From contig NZ_JBAFWZ010000001.1 of the NCBI RefSeq assembly GCF_036662795.1, positions 124,001 to 188,000 on the forward strand: a DNA stretch of 64,000 nucleotides, written 5' to 3'. Position 1 is the first letter of the stretch. Each line of letters starts with the position of its first letter. This document shows, piece after piece, positions 51,460 to 59,583 of the stretch. This DNA comes from Lysinibacillus_B sp036662795 (lineage in GTDB: Bacteria; Bacillota; Bacilli; Bacillales_A; Planococcaceae). The position numbers were made by a program, and so were the translations under genes. The notes under the pieces are model-generated. The model ran no database searches, was not told the DNA's origin, and worked only from the letters and a program-made list of their open reading frames with translations.

Positions 51460-53000
51460 TGCGTAAAATCGACATTTTTGACACTACACTACGCGATGGA
51501 GAGCAATCAGCGGGTATTAATTTAAATACTGCTGAGAAAATTGAAATCGCAAAACAATTAGAGCGCCTTGGAGTTACTATTATTGAAGCAGGTTTCCCTG
51601 CTTCAAGCCCAGGTGACTTTGAAGCAGTAAATTTAATTGCTAAAACAGTAAAAAATTCTATCGTAACAGGACTTGCGCGAGCTGTAAAAAGTGATATTGA
51701 CGCAGTGTGGGAAGCAATTAAAGTTGCTGAGCAGCCACATGTGCACACGTTTATTGCAACAAGTCCTATTCATATGGAATATAAGCTGAAGAAAACGCCT
51801 GATAGTGTAATAGAGCAAGCAGTAGAAGCAGTAAAATATGCGAAGAGTAAATTTTCTCTAGTCGAATTCTCTTGTGAAGACGGCTTCCGTTCGGATCGCA
51901 ACTTCCTTGTTCGAATTATTAATGAAGCAATCAAGGCTGGAGCGACGACAATTAATGTACCAGATACGGTTGGATATGCTTCACCTGAAGAATATGGTGC
52001 GTTATTCCGCTACCTTCGTGAAAATTGTCTAGGTGCCGATAATGTAAAATTCTCTGCACACTGTCACGATGATTTAGGGATGGCGGTAGCGAACTCGATT
52101 GCAGCAGTCCAAAATGGTGCCGATCAAGTTGAGTGTACTATTAATGGTATCGGTGAACGTGCGGGGAATGCCGCACTTGAGGAGCTTGGCGTTGCATTCC
52201 ATATCCGAAATGATTTTTACGGTATTGAAACGGGACTAAACTTAAAAGAAATTAAGCGTACGTCCCAACTAGTAAGCCGCCTAACAGGTGTAGTAATTCA
52301 ACCGAACAAAGCAGTTGTAGGTAAAAATGCATTTGCTCACGAATCTGGTATCCATCAGGACGGTGTGCTGAAAAACCCTGAAACCTATGAAATTATTTCT
52401 CCGGCTTTAATCGGGGAAGGTGATGTGCCATTAGTTTTAGGAAAGCACTCTGGTCGTGCTGCATTCCGTGACCGTGCGGAAAAAATGGGCTTTGAGCTAT
52501 CGGATGAAAAACTAAATAAAGCATTTAGTGAATTTAAAAAGCTTGCAGATCGTAAAAAAGAAGTTACTGAAGATGATTTAGTAACTCTATTAACGGAACA
52601 ACAAGTTTCAATAGCTGATGTATCATTATTCGCGTTAAACAGTGTTCAAGTTCAGTACGGAACGGAAAATATTCCAACCGCAACAGCTTCTGTCATTACT
52701 CCAGAAGGTGAAACTCGAACTTTAGTTTCTACTGGATCAGGTTCAGTAGAGGCGATTTTCAATACATTATCTCAGCTTGTAGATGGTGAAGTAAATATCC
52801 TTGATTACCGAGTAACATCAGTTGGTAAAGGTAAGGATGCTCTTGGCGAAGCAGTTATTAACTTAAGCTACAACGGCTATAGTGTAACAGGTAGAGATGC
52901 AGCTCAAGATGTTTTAGAAGCCTCTGCAAAAGCATATTTGAATGCAATCAATCGTCAATTAATTCAACAAAGTATCCGTGTCAGTGAGCCGGTGCTTTAA
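51459..53000 (+). CDS. leuA: 2-Isopropylmalate synthase
   Basis: The 513-residue protein has the DRE-TIM core FDTTLRDGEQSAGINL, metal ligands in SAHCHDDLGMAVANS, NGIGERAGNAALEE, and a C-terminal regulatory LeuA domain (about 395-505) that binds leucine. It makes the first committed step of leucine synthesis. The GTG start shares one base with the ilvC stop (TAGTG), so the genes are coupled. Confidence 0.95.
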   Translation: MRKIDIFDTTLRDGEQSAGINLNTAEKIEIAKQLERLGVTIIEAGFPASSPGDFEAVNLIAKTVKNSIVTGLARAVKSDIDAVWEAIKVAEQPHVHTFIATSPIHMEYKLKKTPDSVIEQAVEAVKYAKSKFSLVEFSCEDGFRSDRNFLVRIINEAIKAGATTINVPDTVGYASPEEYGALFRYLRENCLGADNVKFSAHCHDDLGMAVANSIAAVQNGADQVECTINGIGERAGNAALEELGVAFHIRNDFYGIETGLNLKEIKRTSQLVSRLTGVVIQPNKAVVGKNAFAHESGIHQDGVLKNPETYEIISPALIGEGDVPLVLGKHSGRAAFRDRAEKMGFELSDEKLNKAFSEFKKLADRKKEVTEDDLVTLLTEQQVSIADVSLFALNSVQVQYGTENIPTATASVITPEGETRTLVSTGSGSVEAIFNTLSQLVDGEVNILDYRVTSVGKGKDALGEAVINLSYNGYSVTGRDAAQDVLEASAKAYLNAINRQLIQQSIRVSEPVL

Positions 53001-53007
53001 CCCTTGG

Positions 53008-53038
53008 CGCCATCAAATACAATTATTTGATGGCGTTT
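53008..53038 (+). terminator. Internal terminator-like hairpin between leuA and leuB
   Basis: A perfect 11-bp stem, CGCCATCAAAT (53008-53018) with ATTTGATGGCG (53025-53035), is followed by TTTCT. With so short a T-tract it would be partial, giving step-down expression of leuBCD. Confidence 0.55.
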
Positions 53039-53075
53039 CTATAAATGAACAACGCGAAAAGGAAAGGTGTTTTCA

Positions 53076-54176
53076 ATGGAAAAGAAAATTACAGTATTGC
53101 CTGGAGACGGCATTGGTCCTGAAGTTATCGCTTCAGCCGTAAAAGTTTTACAAGTTATTGGTAAACGATTTAATCATACATTCCATCTAGGGTATGGTTC
53201 AATTGGCGGTGCAGCGATTGACCAATTTAATAATCCATTACCGGATGAAACAATTGCTATGTGTGAACAAAGTGACGCTGTATTATTAGGTGCAGTTGGT
53301 GGTCCGAAATGGGATAATAATCCACCTGAGTTGCGTCCAGAAAAAGGTTTATTAAAAATCCGCAAGACTTTTGATTTATTTGCTAACCTCCGTCCTGTAA
53401 AAGCGTTTCCGAGCTTACTGGCATCTTCTCCTTTAAAGCGTGAAATCGCTGAGAACGTAGATTTAATGATCGTACGTGAATTAACAGGTGGTATTTATTT
53501 CGGAGAACCTCGTAAAAAGACAGAAAAAGCTGCGATTGATACATGTGTCTATTCACGTGAGGAAATTGAACGTATTGTCGATAATGCATTTGAGCTTGCT
53601 CGCTTACGTCGTGGAAAACTATGCTCGGTAGATAAAGCAAATGTTTTAGATACTTCACGTTTATGGCGTGAAATTGTAGAAGAAAAGAAAAAACAATATC
53701 CGGATGTTGAAGTAGAACATAACTTAGTCGATTCAGTAGCGATGAAGCTTATTACAAATCCAGGTCATTATGATGTTGTTGTAACAGAAAATATGTTTGG
53801 TGATATTTTATCAGATGAAGCTTCTGTTATTACAGGCTCACTTGGCGTATTACCTTCAGCTTCAATTCGTGGCGATAATTTTGGTCTTTATGAGCCAGTA
53901 CATGGTTCAGCACCAGATTTAGCAGGTCAAGGTGTGGCGAACCCAGCAGCAACTATTCTTTCGGTAGCGATGATGCTTCAGTATTCATTTGGGTTAAAAG
54001 AAGAGGCTGCGGAAATTGAACGAGCTGTCAATGCTGTGTTTGAGGATGGGTATTTTACAGCAGATTTAGCACGTGATGGAGACCGCGTGTTATCTACAGA
54101 TGAATGGACAGACAAAGTTATTAACGAAATTGATGCAAGCTTCGTTTCTGACTCAATTATGATTTCATATAATTAA
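53076..54176 (+). CDS. leuB: 3-Isopropylmalate dehydrogenase
   Basis: The 366-residue enzyme has the beta-decarboxylating dehydrogenase set: ITVLPGDGIGPEV, RKTFDLFANLRPVK, RELTGGIYFGEPR, the metal site NMFGDILSDEASVITGSLG, and the NAD-binding EPVHGSAPDLAGQG. ATG 53076 with AAAGGAAAGG upstream fits the family start; a GTG at 53067 is in frame. Confidence 0.95.
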   Translation: MEKKITVLPGDGIGPEVIASAVKVLQVIGKRFNHTFHLGYGSIGGAAIDQFNNPLPDETIAMCEQSDAVLLGAVGGPKWDNNPPELRPEKGLLKIRKTFDLFANLRPVKAFPSLLASSPLKREIAENVDLMIVRELTGGIYFGEPRKKTEKAAIDTCVYSREEIERIVDNAFELARLRRGKLCSVDKANVLDTSRLWREIVEEKKKQYPDVEVEHNLVDSVAMKLITNPGHYDVVVTENMFGDILSDEASVITGSLGVLPSASIRGDNFGLYEPVHGSAPDLAGQGVANPAATILSVAMMLQYSFGLKEEAAEIERAVNAVFEDGYFTADLARDGDRVLSTDEWTDKVINEIDASFVSDSIMISYN

Positions 54177-54191
54177 GGATTGGTGAAGAAA

Positions 54192-55598
54192 ATGGGAAAA
54201 AATATAATCGAAAAAATTTGGGAAAATCACGTAGTCGTTCGTGAAGATGGTAAACCGGACCTATTATATATTGATCTGCATTTAATTCATGAAGTAACAA
54301 GTCCGCAGGCGTTTGAGGGGCTACGCCTAAATAACCGTAAAGTTAGACGAACAGATCTTTGCTTTGCAACAATGGACCATAACGTACCAACGAAAAATTT
54401 ACCAACAATTAATGACCCGATTGCCAAAAAGCAAATTATGACTCTTGCAGATAATACAAAAGAATTTGGTGTTCAGCTTGCTGATATTGGACATCCAGAT
54501 CAAGGGATTGTACACGTAATCGGACCAGAGCTAGGCCTTACTCAGCCTGGTAAAACAATCGTATGTGGTGACTCACATACAGCGACCCACGGTGCATTTG
54601 GTGCATTAGCATTTGGTATTGGTACTTCTGAAGTAGAGCACGTAATGAGTACACAAACTCTATGGCAAACAAAGCCACCAACAATGGAAATTCGAGTAGA
54701 TGGTGAGCTACCGTTTGGTTGTACAGCAAAAGATATTATCCTTGCAATCATAGCAAAATGGGGTATCGGTATTGGTACCGGTCATATCGTAGAATATACA
54801 GGTGATGCAATTCGTAAACTTTCTATGGAAGAACGAATGACAATTTGTAATATGTCGATTGAAGCTGGAGCTAAAGCAGGTCTTATTTCACCAGATGAAA
54901 CTACTGTTGAATTCTTACGTGGTCGTCGTTTCGCTCCGCAAAAACAGTTTGAAGAGGCTGCTGCATACTGGTTAAGCTTAGCATCTGATCCCGATGCTAT
55001 ATACGATGTAACGTTAGAGTTAAATGCATCTGAAATTGAACCAATCGTCACTTGGGGTACAAATCCATCAATGGGCATTGGCGTAACGAAAACGGTGCCA
55101 ACAAAAGCAGATTATAATAATGAAATTGATCGTAATGCATTAGAAAAAGCGTTGAAATATATGGATTTACAAGAAGGGCAAAATATTACTGATATTGAAA
55201 TCCAGCATGTATTTATCGGTTCTTGTACAAACTCTCGTCTATCAGATTTACGTGCAGCAGCAGATATCGTAAAAGGCAATCACCTTGCAGCAGGTGTGAA
55301 AGGGATTGTTGTACCAGGGTCTTGGTCTACAAAGCAGGCTGCTGAACAGGAAGGACTACATAGAATCTTCCTAGATGCAGGCTTTGAATGGCGTGAATCA
55401 GGATGTTCAGCATGTTTAGGAATGAATGAAGACGTAATTCCAGCCGGTGAACGATGTGCATCAACATCAAACCGTAACTTCGAGGGTCGACAAGGTGCAG
55501 GTGCTCGTACACATTTAGTATCACCAGTAATGGCAGCAGCAGCTGGTATTCATGGTCGCTTCGTCGATGTCCGCACGCTAATCAAGCAGGAAGCATAA
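54192..55598 (+). CDS. leuC: 3-Isopropylmalate dehydratase large subunit
   Basis: The 468-residue aconitase-family subunit has LLYIDLHLIHEVTSPQAFEGL near the start, GDSHTATHGAFGALAFGIG, and the [4Fe-4S] Cys in FIGSCTNSR and SGCSACLGMN. NRNFEGRQGAGARTHLVSP is near the end. It forms the isomerase with LeuD. I prefer ATG 54192 (GGTGA 5 nt upstream); a TTG at 54180 is also in frame. Confidence 0.94.
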   Translation: MGKNIIEKIWENHVVVREDGKPDLLYIDLHLIHEVTSPQAFEGLRLNNRKVRRTDLCFATMDHNVPTKNLPTINDPIAKKQIMTLADNTKEFGVQLADIGHPDQGIVHVIGPELGLTQPGKTIVCGDSHTATHGAFGALAFGIGTSEVEHVMSTQTLWQTKPPTMEIRVDGELPFGCTAKDIILAIIAKWGIGIGTGHIVEYTGDAIRKLSMEERMTICNMSIEAGAKAGLISPDETTVEFLRGRRFAPQKQFEEAAAYWLSLASDPDAIYDVTLELNASEIEPIVTWGTNPSMGIGVTKTVPTKADYNNEIDRNALEKALKYMDLQEGQNITDIEIQHVFIGSCTNSRLSDLRAAADIVKGNHLAAGVKGIVVPGSWSTKQAAEQEGLHRIFLDAGFEWRESGCSACLGMNEDVIPAGERCASTSNRNFEGRQGAGARTHLVSPVMAAAAGIHGRFVDVRTLIKQEA

Positions 55599-55614
55599 GC
55601 AGGGGGTTAAATTT

Positions 55615-56208
55615 ATGGAACCAATTAATATTGTAAAAAGTGTGTACGCACCACTTGATCATAAAAATGTAGATACAGACCAAATTATTTCAAAAGAGTT
55701 TTTAAAGCGTATTGAGCGTACGGGGTTTGGCCAGTATTTATTCTATCACTGGCGATTTGATGGGGAAGGCAATGAAATCTCATCATTCATCCTAAATAAA
55801 CCAGCTTATAAAGGGGCTCAAATACTAGTAGCGCAAGATAACTTCGGCTGTGGTTCATCACGTGAGCACGCACCTTGGGCTATTTTAGATTACGGCTTTA
55901 ACGTAGTAATTGCACCATCATTTGCGGATATTTTCCATAATAATTGCTTTAAAAATGGTATTTTACCAGTTAAATTAACTGAAGCTGAGTGCGAAGAGTT
56001 ACTGGCAAAAGGCTTAGAAAATGCACAGGAAATTGAAGTGAATCTTCAGGATCAAACAGTCACGACTGGCTACGGTAAAACGTATACATTTAATATAGAC
56101 CCATATTATAAAGAAATGCTATTAAATGGCTGGGACGAGATCGCATTAACATTTAAGTATGAAGAACAAATCACAGCATACGAAGCAAAACGTGTAGTAT
56201 TTGAATAA
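55615..56208 (+). CDS. leuD: 3-Isopropylmalate dehydratase small subunit
   Basis: The 197-residue swivel-domain subunit has NVDTDQIISKEFLKRIERTG and DNFGCGSSREHAPWAILDYG. ADIFHNNCFKNGILPVKL follows. It completes the isomerase and is the last gene of the operon; AGGGGGT precedes its ATG and a strong terminator follows. Confidence 0.95.
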   Translation: MEPINIVKSVYAPLDHKNVDTDQIISKEFLKRIERTGFGQYLFYHWRFDGEGNEISSFILNKPAYKGAQILVAQDNFGCGSSREHAPWAILDYGFNVVIAPSFADIFHNNCFKNGILPVKLTEAECEELLAKGLENAQEIEVNLQDQTVTTGYGKTYTFNIDPYYKEMLLNGWDEIALTFKYEEQITAYEAKRVVFE

Positions 56209-56223
56209 TGTAACATCATGAAA

Positions 56224-56251
56224 TGACCCGAGCTTCTCGGGTCATTTTTTT
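56224..56251 (+). terminator. Terminator of the ilv-leu operon
   Basis: TGACCCGAG (56224-56232) pairs with CTCGGGTCA (56236-56244), followed by TTTTTTT. Confidence 0.92.
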
Positions 56252-56264
56252 ACTAATGATTATA

Positions 56265-56295
56265 AAAAACCTGCTACAACAAAAGCTGTAGCAGG
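56265..56295 (-). terminator. Terminator of the 60-residue protein gene
   Basis: On the minus strand CCTGCTACA (from 56295) pairs with TGTAGCAGG (to 56270), then TTTTTTATA. Confidence 0.85.
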
Positions 56296-56311
56296 AAAGG
56301 GGGTATCAAAT

Positions 56312-56494
56312 TTATGCAATTAGATGGTGTTTTACCAATTCGTAAGCTTGGCAAATGTCAGCGAACATTTTACCGTCGTTATGGCTAATCAAATCTGTAG
56401 CAATTTCATATAAGTCCTGCTCATTTTCAGTGACGATGTCTGATAGAATCGTAGCTTCCATTTTTTCAACGAAATATTCGATCTGTTCATTCAT
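56312..56494 (-). CDS. Small acidic protein of unknown function
   Basis: The 60-residue soluble protein is helical and acidic (NEQIEYFVEKMEATIL, then TENEQDLYEIATDL). I do not recognise the family. GGAG is 9 nt before ATG 56494; the ATG at 56503 directly abuts it. The gene has its own terminator, which supports it being real. Confidence 0.65.
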   Translation of the reverse strand: MNEQIEYFVEKMEATILSDIVTENEQDLYEIATDLISHNDGKMFADICQAYELVKHHLIA

Positions 56495-57207
56495 ATGTAT
56501 CATCTCCAGCTAGGATATTTGTTGAGGCAATCATACCCCGGATGAGGACGGACATCAACATAGAAAATTTTGTTGACACAAGTTATACAAAGTATTATAT
56601 CAAGAAAATGAACTCGTATTAAATATACTGCTTGGAGACGCTTTATTCTTATTTTAAAAAGCTTATTTATATTTTTCTTGAATAGTTTCTATATGTTTTT
56701 GCTTAATTTGGTCTGCAACTGAGCAATGTAATAGTAATTGTAAGTATATTTCTTCTATTTCATTATAACTTAAAAGATAACTCCTCTTTGAATGCTTCGC
56801 AATATAAGCACTTAAATCATTTCGTTTTATTACATTTACATTCTGTCGTTTTATAGAAACTGATTTTAAAGTGCACCGTTCACTAAAGACGATTACCGAT
56901 TGGAAAAAGTGAGATTCCAGTTGTAATGCCTGCTGTAATGCTTTGATATGTGTGTCATTCTGTTTCACAGGATTATAAAACGTAAATTTTTGTTTATTCG
57001 GTAGCGTTTGTGTCCATTTAAATTGTTCTTCCTTACCGAATATCCATCCACTATAGTTTTTTGATTCAACAACATAAATCCCTGTTCTATCAATATATAC
57101 TAAATCAATTTCAGTTATTTCCTCACTATTGCTCTTCCTTAAATACAAGTTGAATAGTTGTTTGTGTGTTGGAAGAGCTCTCTTTTCGATAATTTTTGAT
57201 ATTAAAT

Positions 57208-57481
57208 ACTCCCCATCACATGTGTTGATTTACCTATTATTGTTATAATGTAATCGTATTAAAAGTTGATTTCCGCTACATTCGGCTCGCTTTCCACGGG
57301 CATGGCCTCAGCCTCCTCGTCGCTCGTACCTCGCTCCTGCGGGGTCTTCAGCTCACGCTATTCCCGTAGGAGTCTCGCCGATTCCGCTACAATCAACTGG
57401 CAAGTTATTTTTGATAATACTTTGATAAAAAAATGTAACTATATTAGAGATTTTTTACAATAAACACACCTGACTCCCCAT
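57208..57481. mobile_element. MITE-like insertion with 9-bp target duplication
   Basis: ACTCCCCAT occurs at 57208-57216 and 57473-57481, flanking a 256-bp insert (57217-57472). The insert ends are inverted repeats: left CACATGTGTTGATT and right, read inward, CAGGTGTGTTTATT, 11 of 14 identical. No transposase is inside. The insert contains the first GC-rich repeat (57265-57397). A non-autonomous element moved in trans by an IS making 9-bp duplications fits; the family is not identified. Confidence 0.75.
57265..57397 (+). repeat. GC-rich dispersed repeat, copy 1
   Basis: 133 bp begin GTTGATT and end AATCAAC. The core contains GCCTCCTCGTCGC (57311-57323) and CTCCTGCGGGGTCT (57334-57347), far more GC-rich than the surrounding DNA. 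The arms can fold into a long hairpin. It is nested in the MITE-like insertion. Confidence 0.75.
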
Positions 57482-57683
57482 GTTTTCCTTTGTTAAATAA
57501 AACACTAAAAAAGCGTTCATTTGTTTGTCTTTTATAAATACTATTATTAAATTGATACCACTTTATAATGAATATTATCGTAGATATGGATAGTAACAGA
57601 ATAGCTATCATAGTATCACCTCTTCAAAAATTATAACATTTTGGATAAAATCAGATTCATCACCAAAAGTCGGGTTTGCTATA

Positions 57684-57854
57684 TGCACCGCACACTGCAC
57701 TCCGAGCGGACGCTTTCCGCGGGCGAAACGCTGAGCCTCCTCGTCGCAAGGTGCTCCTGTCGCTGCGCTTTCGTCGCAAATAAATTTCCTGCGGGGTCTC
57801 ATCACTCCGCTTTCCCGCAGGAAGCTTTGCACCTGCCGCTTCACTTCCGGTGCA
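57684..57854 (+). repeat. GC-rich dispersed repeat, copy 2
   Basis: This version shares GCCTCCTCGTCGC (57735-57747) and CCTGCGGGGTCTC (57788-57800) with copy 1. Its ends are TGCACCG/CGGTGCA, and it has about 35 extra bases between the two core boxes. Overlapping long reading frames here are artefacts of the GC-rich repeat. Confidence 0.7.
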
Positions 57855-58040
57855 AAAATACATTGCTCTGTAGCGAAAGGCGCAGCCGTCAGCTACACTC
57901 GCCGCTATACGTTACATGTGCTAAAAATTGCTGGAAATAATTCCGGATAAAATAATTTTCTAAATATTGATTCTCATTAATTATCCATTAAGAAATATTG
58001 CTCCTGCGGTGGTCGCATCATGATTCACCATCCTCGTCGT

Positions 58041-58080
58041 AAAGGAACCGTCTCAAAATGTCTTTTCAGACGGTCCCTTT
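58041..58080. terminator. Hairpin AAAGGAACCGTCT/AGACGGTCCCTTT
   Basis: The arms 58041-58053 and 58068-58080 pair with one mismatch. It directly abuts repeat copy 3. It looks like an orphan intrinsic terminator, since no gene ends nearby on either strand. Confidence 0.55.
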
Positions 58081-58201
58081 GTTGATTGGAGTGGAGCCAG
58101 CGTGACTCCTTGGGGATTAGCGTCACAGATGAGACCCCGCAACGTAGTGAGGAGGCCATCGGACGCCCCCAGGAAAGCACGCTGGAGCAACGGAAATCAA
58201 C
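58081..58201 (-). repeat. GC-rich dispersed repeat, copy 3 (inverted)
   Basis: 121 bp beginning GTTGATTGGAGTGGAG and ending CGGAAATCAAC, i.e. the reverse complement of the copy 1 type. GAGACCCCGC (58131-58140) and GAGGAGGC (58149-58156) are the inverted core boxes. Confidence 0.75.
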
Positions 58202-58302
58202 CCCGATTTATGGTGAAGAGCCTAAAATCAACAAACACAAACAGTGAAATATAGAATAATTTTTTAATATCCTTTATGCTAGAAATAGAAGGGGGTTAGG
58301 AT

Positions 58303-59583
58303 ATGCAGTTATCGATTTATTCGAAAACACCTTATGCAAAAGAGTTATCATATTTGCTTGCAAAAAATCCAAATAATTTATATGAGCGAACTGAAAAGGG
58401 CCATGCTGTTCGTTTTGTTTATCATACACTAGCCGAAGAGGAAATGTATGCAACTATTTTTGTTACACCAGACCCGTTAGCTCTTGTTTACAATGAGCAG
58501 GCGTATGATATTACTCATTATATTAATGATCGTGGCTTTGCTACTAGTAGTATCTTTTTATCGCTAATTCGAAAAGCACTTGGTACGGCCTTAAATGGAA
58601 AGCCAAAGGAAGAATATGCAACTTTTGCGGAACAAGCTTTTCCATTGCAATTCGAGTTTGGGCCAGTCTCAACGAAGCTGAGCGATACGGAGATTGTAGA
58701 ATTATTCGAGCCACTTGGCTATAGTGTCGAATTTGATACAATATCCGAGCAAAAACGAGCAAGGTTTATTAAAATCTCAGGTAATACTACATTGAAAAGG
58801 GCACTTCATCAATTATTTGTTTTAATACCTGTGATGGATGATTATAAGCATTATTTTATAGATGAAAAAGAGCGTGAACGCCTAGAAAGATACGGAGAAG
58901 GCTGGTTACATACACATCCTAAAAAGGATTTTATTTTAAAAAAGGCGTTACGATTCCAGCACCTTATCGGAGAGGCGCCACGAATAAAAAAGGATTCTTT
59001 AAATAGGCAACGTTATGAGGCTATTGTTGAGAAAGTAAAGCAGGTAGCACATAAGACGGTTGTTGATTTAGGTGCAGGTGAAGGGAAATTAACCGCTTTG
59101 TTAAGTGAAATTCCAACGATTAGAGAGCTAATTGCTGTTGAGCCTAGTGCATCCGAGATAAAGAAAGCAACACATCGGTTTGAAGGGCTTGAAACAGCGG
59201 TCCTTCCTAAAATTCAATGGGGCTCGTTATTCTATTGGGATGAATCATTAAGAGGTAAGGATGTCATGATTTTGTGTGAGGTGATTGAGCATATAAACGA
59301 AGAGCGTTTACCTAAAATCATGGACATGCTATTACATGATTATGAACCTAACACTTTAATCATAACGACGCCAAATGCTGAATTTAATAAAGTTTACGAA
59401 CTAGAGGAAATGCGTCATGAGGATCATCGATTTGAATGGACTCGAGAACAATTTGAGTGCTGGTGTTTTGAGATGAATAAACATCGGTTATATGATCTTC
59501 AGTATTTTGGAATTGGTGCACAGGATGCTGTTTACGGGACACCGACACAAATGTGTATTTTTAAAAGAAGGGAGGAAAAATAA
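58303..59583 (+). CDS. hen1: 3' terminal RNA ribose 2'-O-methyltransferase Hen1
   Basis: The 426-residue protein matches bacterial Hen1. Residues 1-235 form the N-terminal domain that activates the Pnkp ligase, and about 240-426 the methyltransferase. The SAM motif is VVDLGAGEGKL (about 252-262). The metal-dependent 2'-O-methylation site is E326-x-x-E329-H330 in CEVIEHINEERL, with TTPNAEFN, and MRHEDHRFEWTREQFE holding the further His. It methylates the 2'-OH at the 3' end of a cleaved RNA before ligation, making the repaired RNA resistant to the same ribotoxin. AAGGGGGTTAGGAT precedes the ATG, and its stop shares one base with pnkp. Confidence 0.93.
   Translation: MQLSIYSKTPYAKELSYLLAKNPNNLYERTEKGHAVRFVYHTLAEEEMYATIFVTPDPLALVYNEQAYDITHYINDRGFATSSIFLSLIRKALGTALNGKPKEEYATFAEQAFPLQFEFGPVSTKLSDTEIVELFEPLGYSVEFDTISEQKRARFIKISGNTTLKRALHQLFVLIPVMDDYKHYFIDEKERERLERYGEGWLHTHPKKDFILKKALRFQHLIGEAPRIKKDSLNRQRYEAIVEKVKQVAHKTVVDLGAGEGKLTALLSEIPTIRELIAVEPSASEIKKATHRFEGLETAVLPKIQWGSLFYWDESLRGKDVMILCEVIEHINEERLPKIMDMLLHDYEPNTLIITTPNAEFNKVYELEEMRHEDHRFEWTREQFECWCFEMNKHRLYDLQYFGIGAQDAVYGTPTQMCIFKRREEK

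Larger units (their letters stand above)
56663..57611 (-). pseudogene. NERD-domain (nuclease-related) gene interrupted by a 256-bp insertion
   Basis: Two pieces on the minus strand form one ORF once the insert and one 9-bp duplicate are removed. The 5' piece (57611-57474) starts at ATG with GAGGTGATACT upstream. It encodes a membrane anchor (IAILLLSISTIIFII) and ends ...FNKGKHGE. The 3' piece (57213-56663) continues YLISKIIEKRALP into the NERD core. That core has the nuclease-like D and E-x-K in TEIDLVYIDRTG and YVVESKNYSGW. The restored protein would have 227 residues, in frame throughout. The TTG-started fragment at 57148 is not a natural gene. In NERD proteins the domain is linked to DNA processing but is mostly uncharacterised. 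Confidence 0.8.

Noticed and set aside
57608..57940. Overlapping 60-100-codon frames on both strands
   Set aside because: They arise from the GC-rich repeat copy 2, which lacks stop codons by composition. No ribosome sites and no conserved motifs are present.
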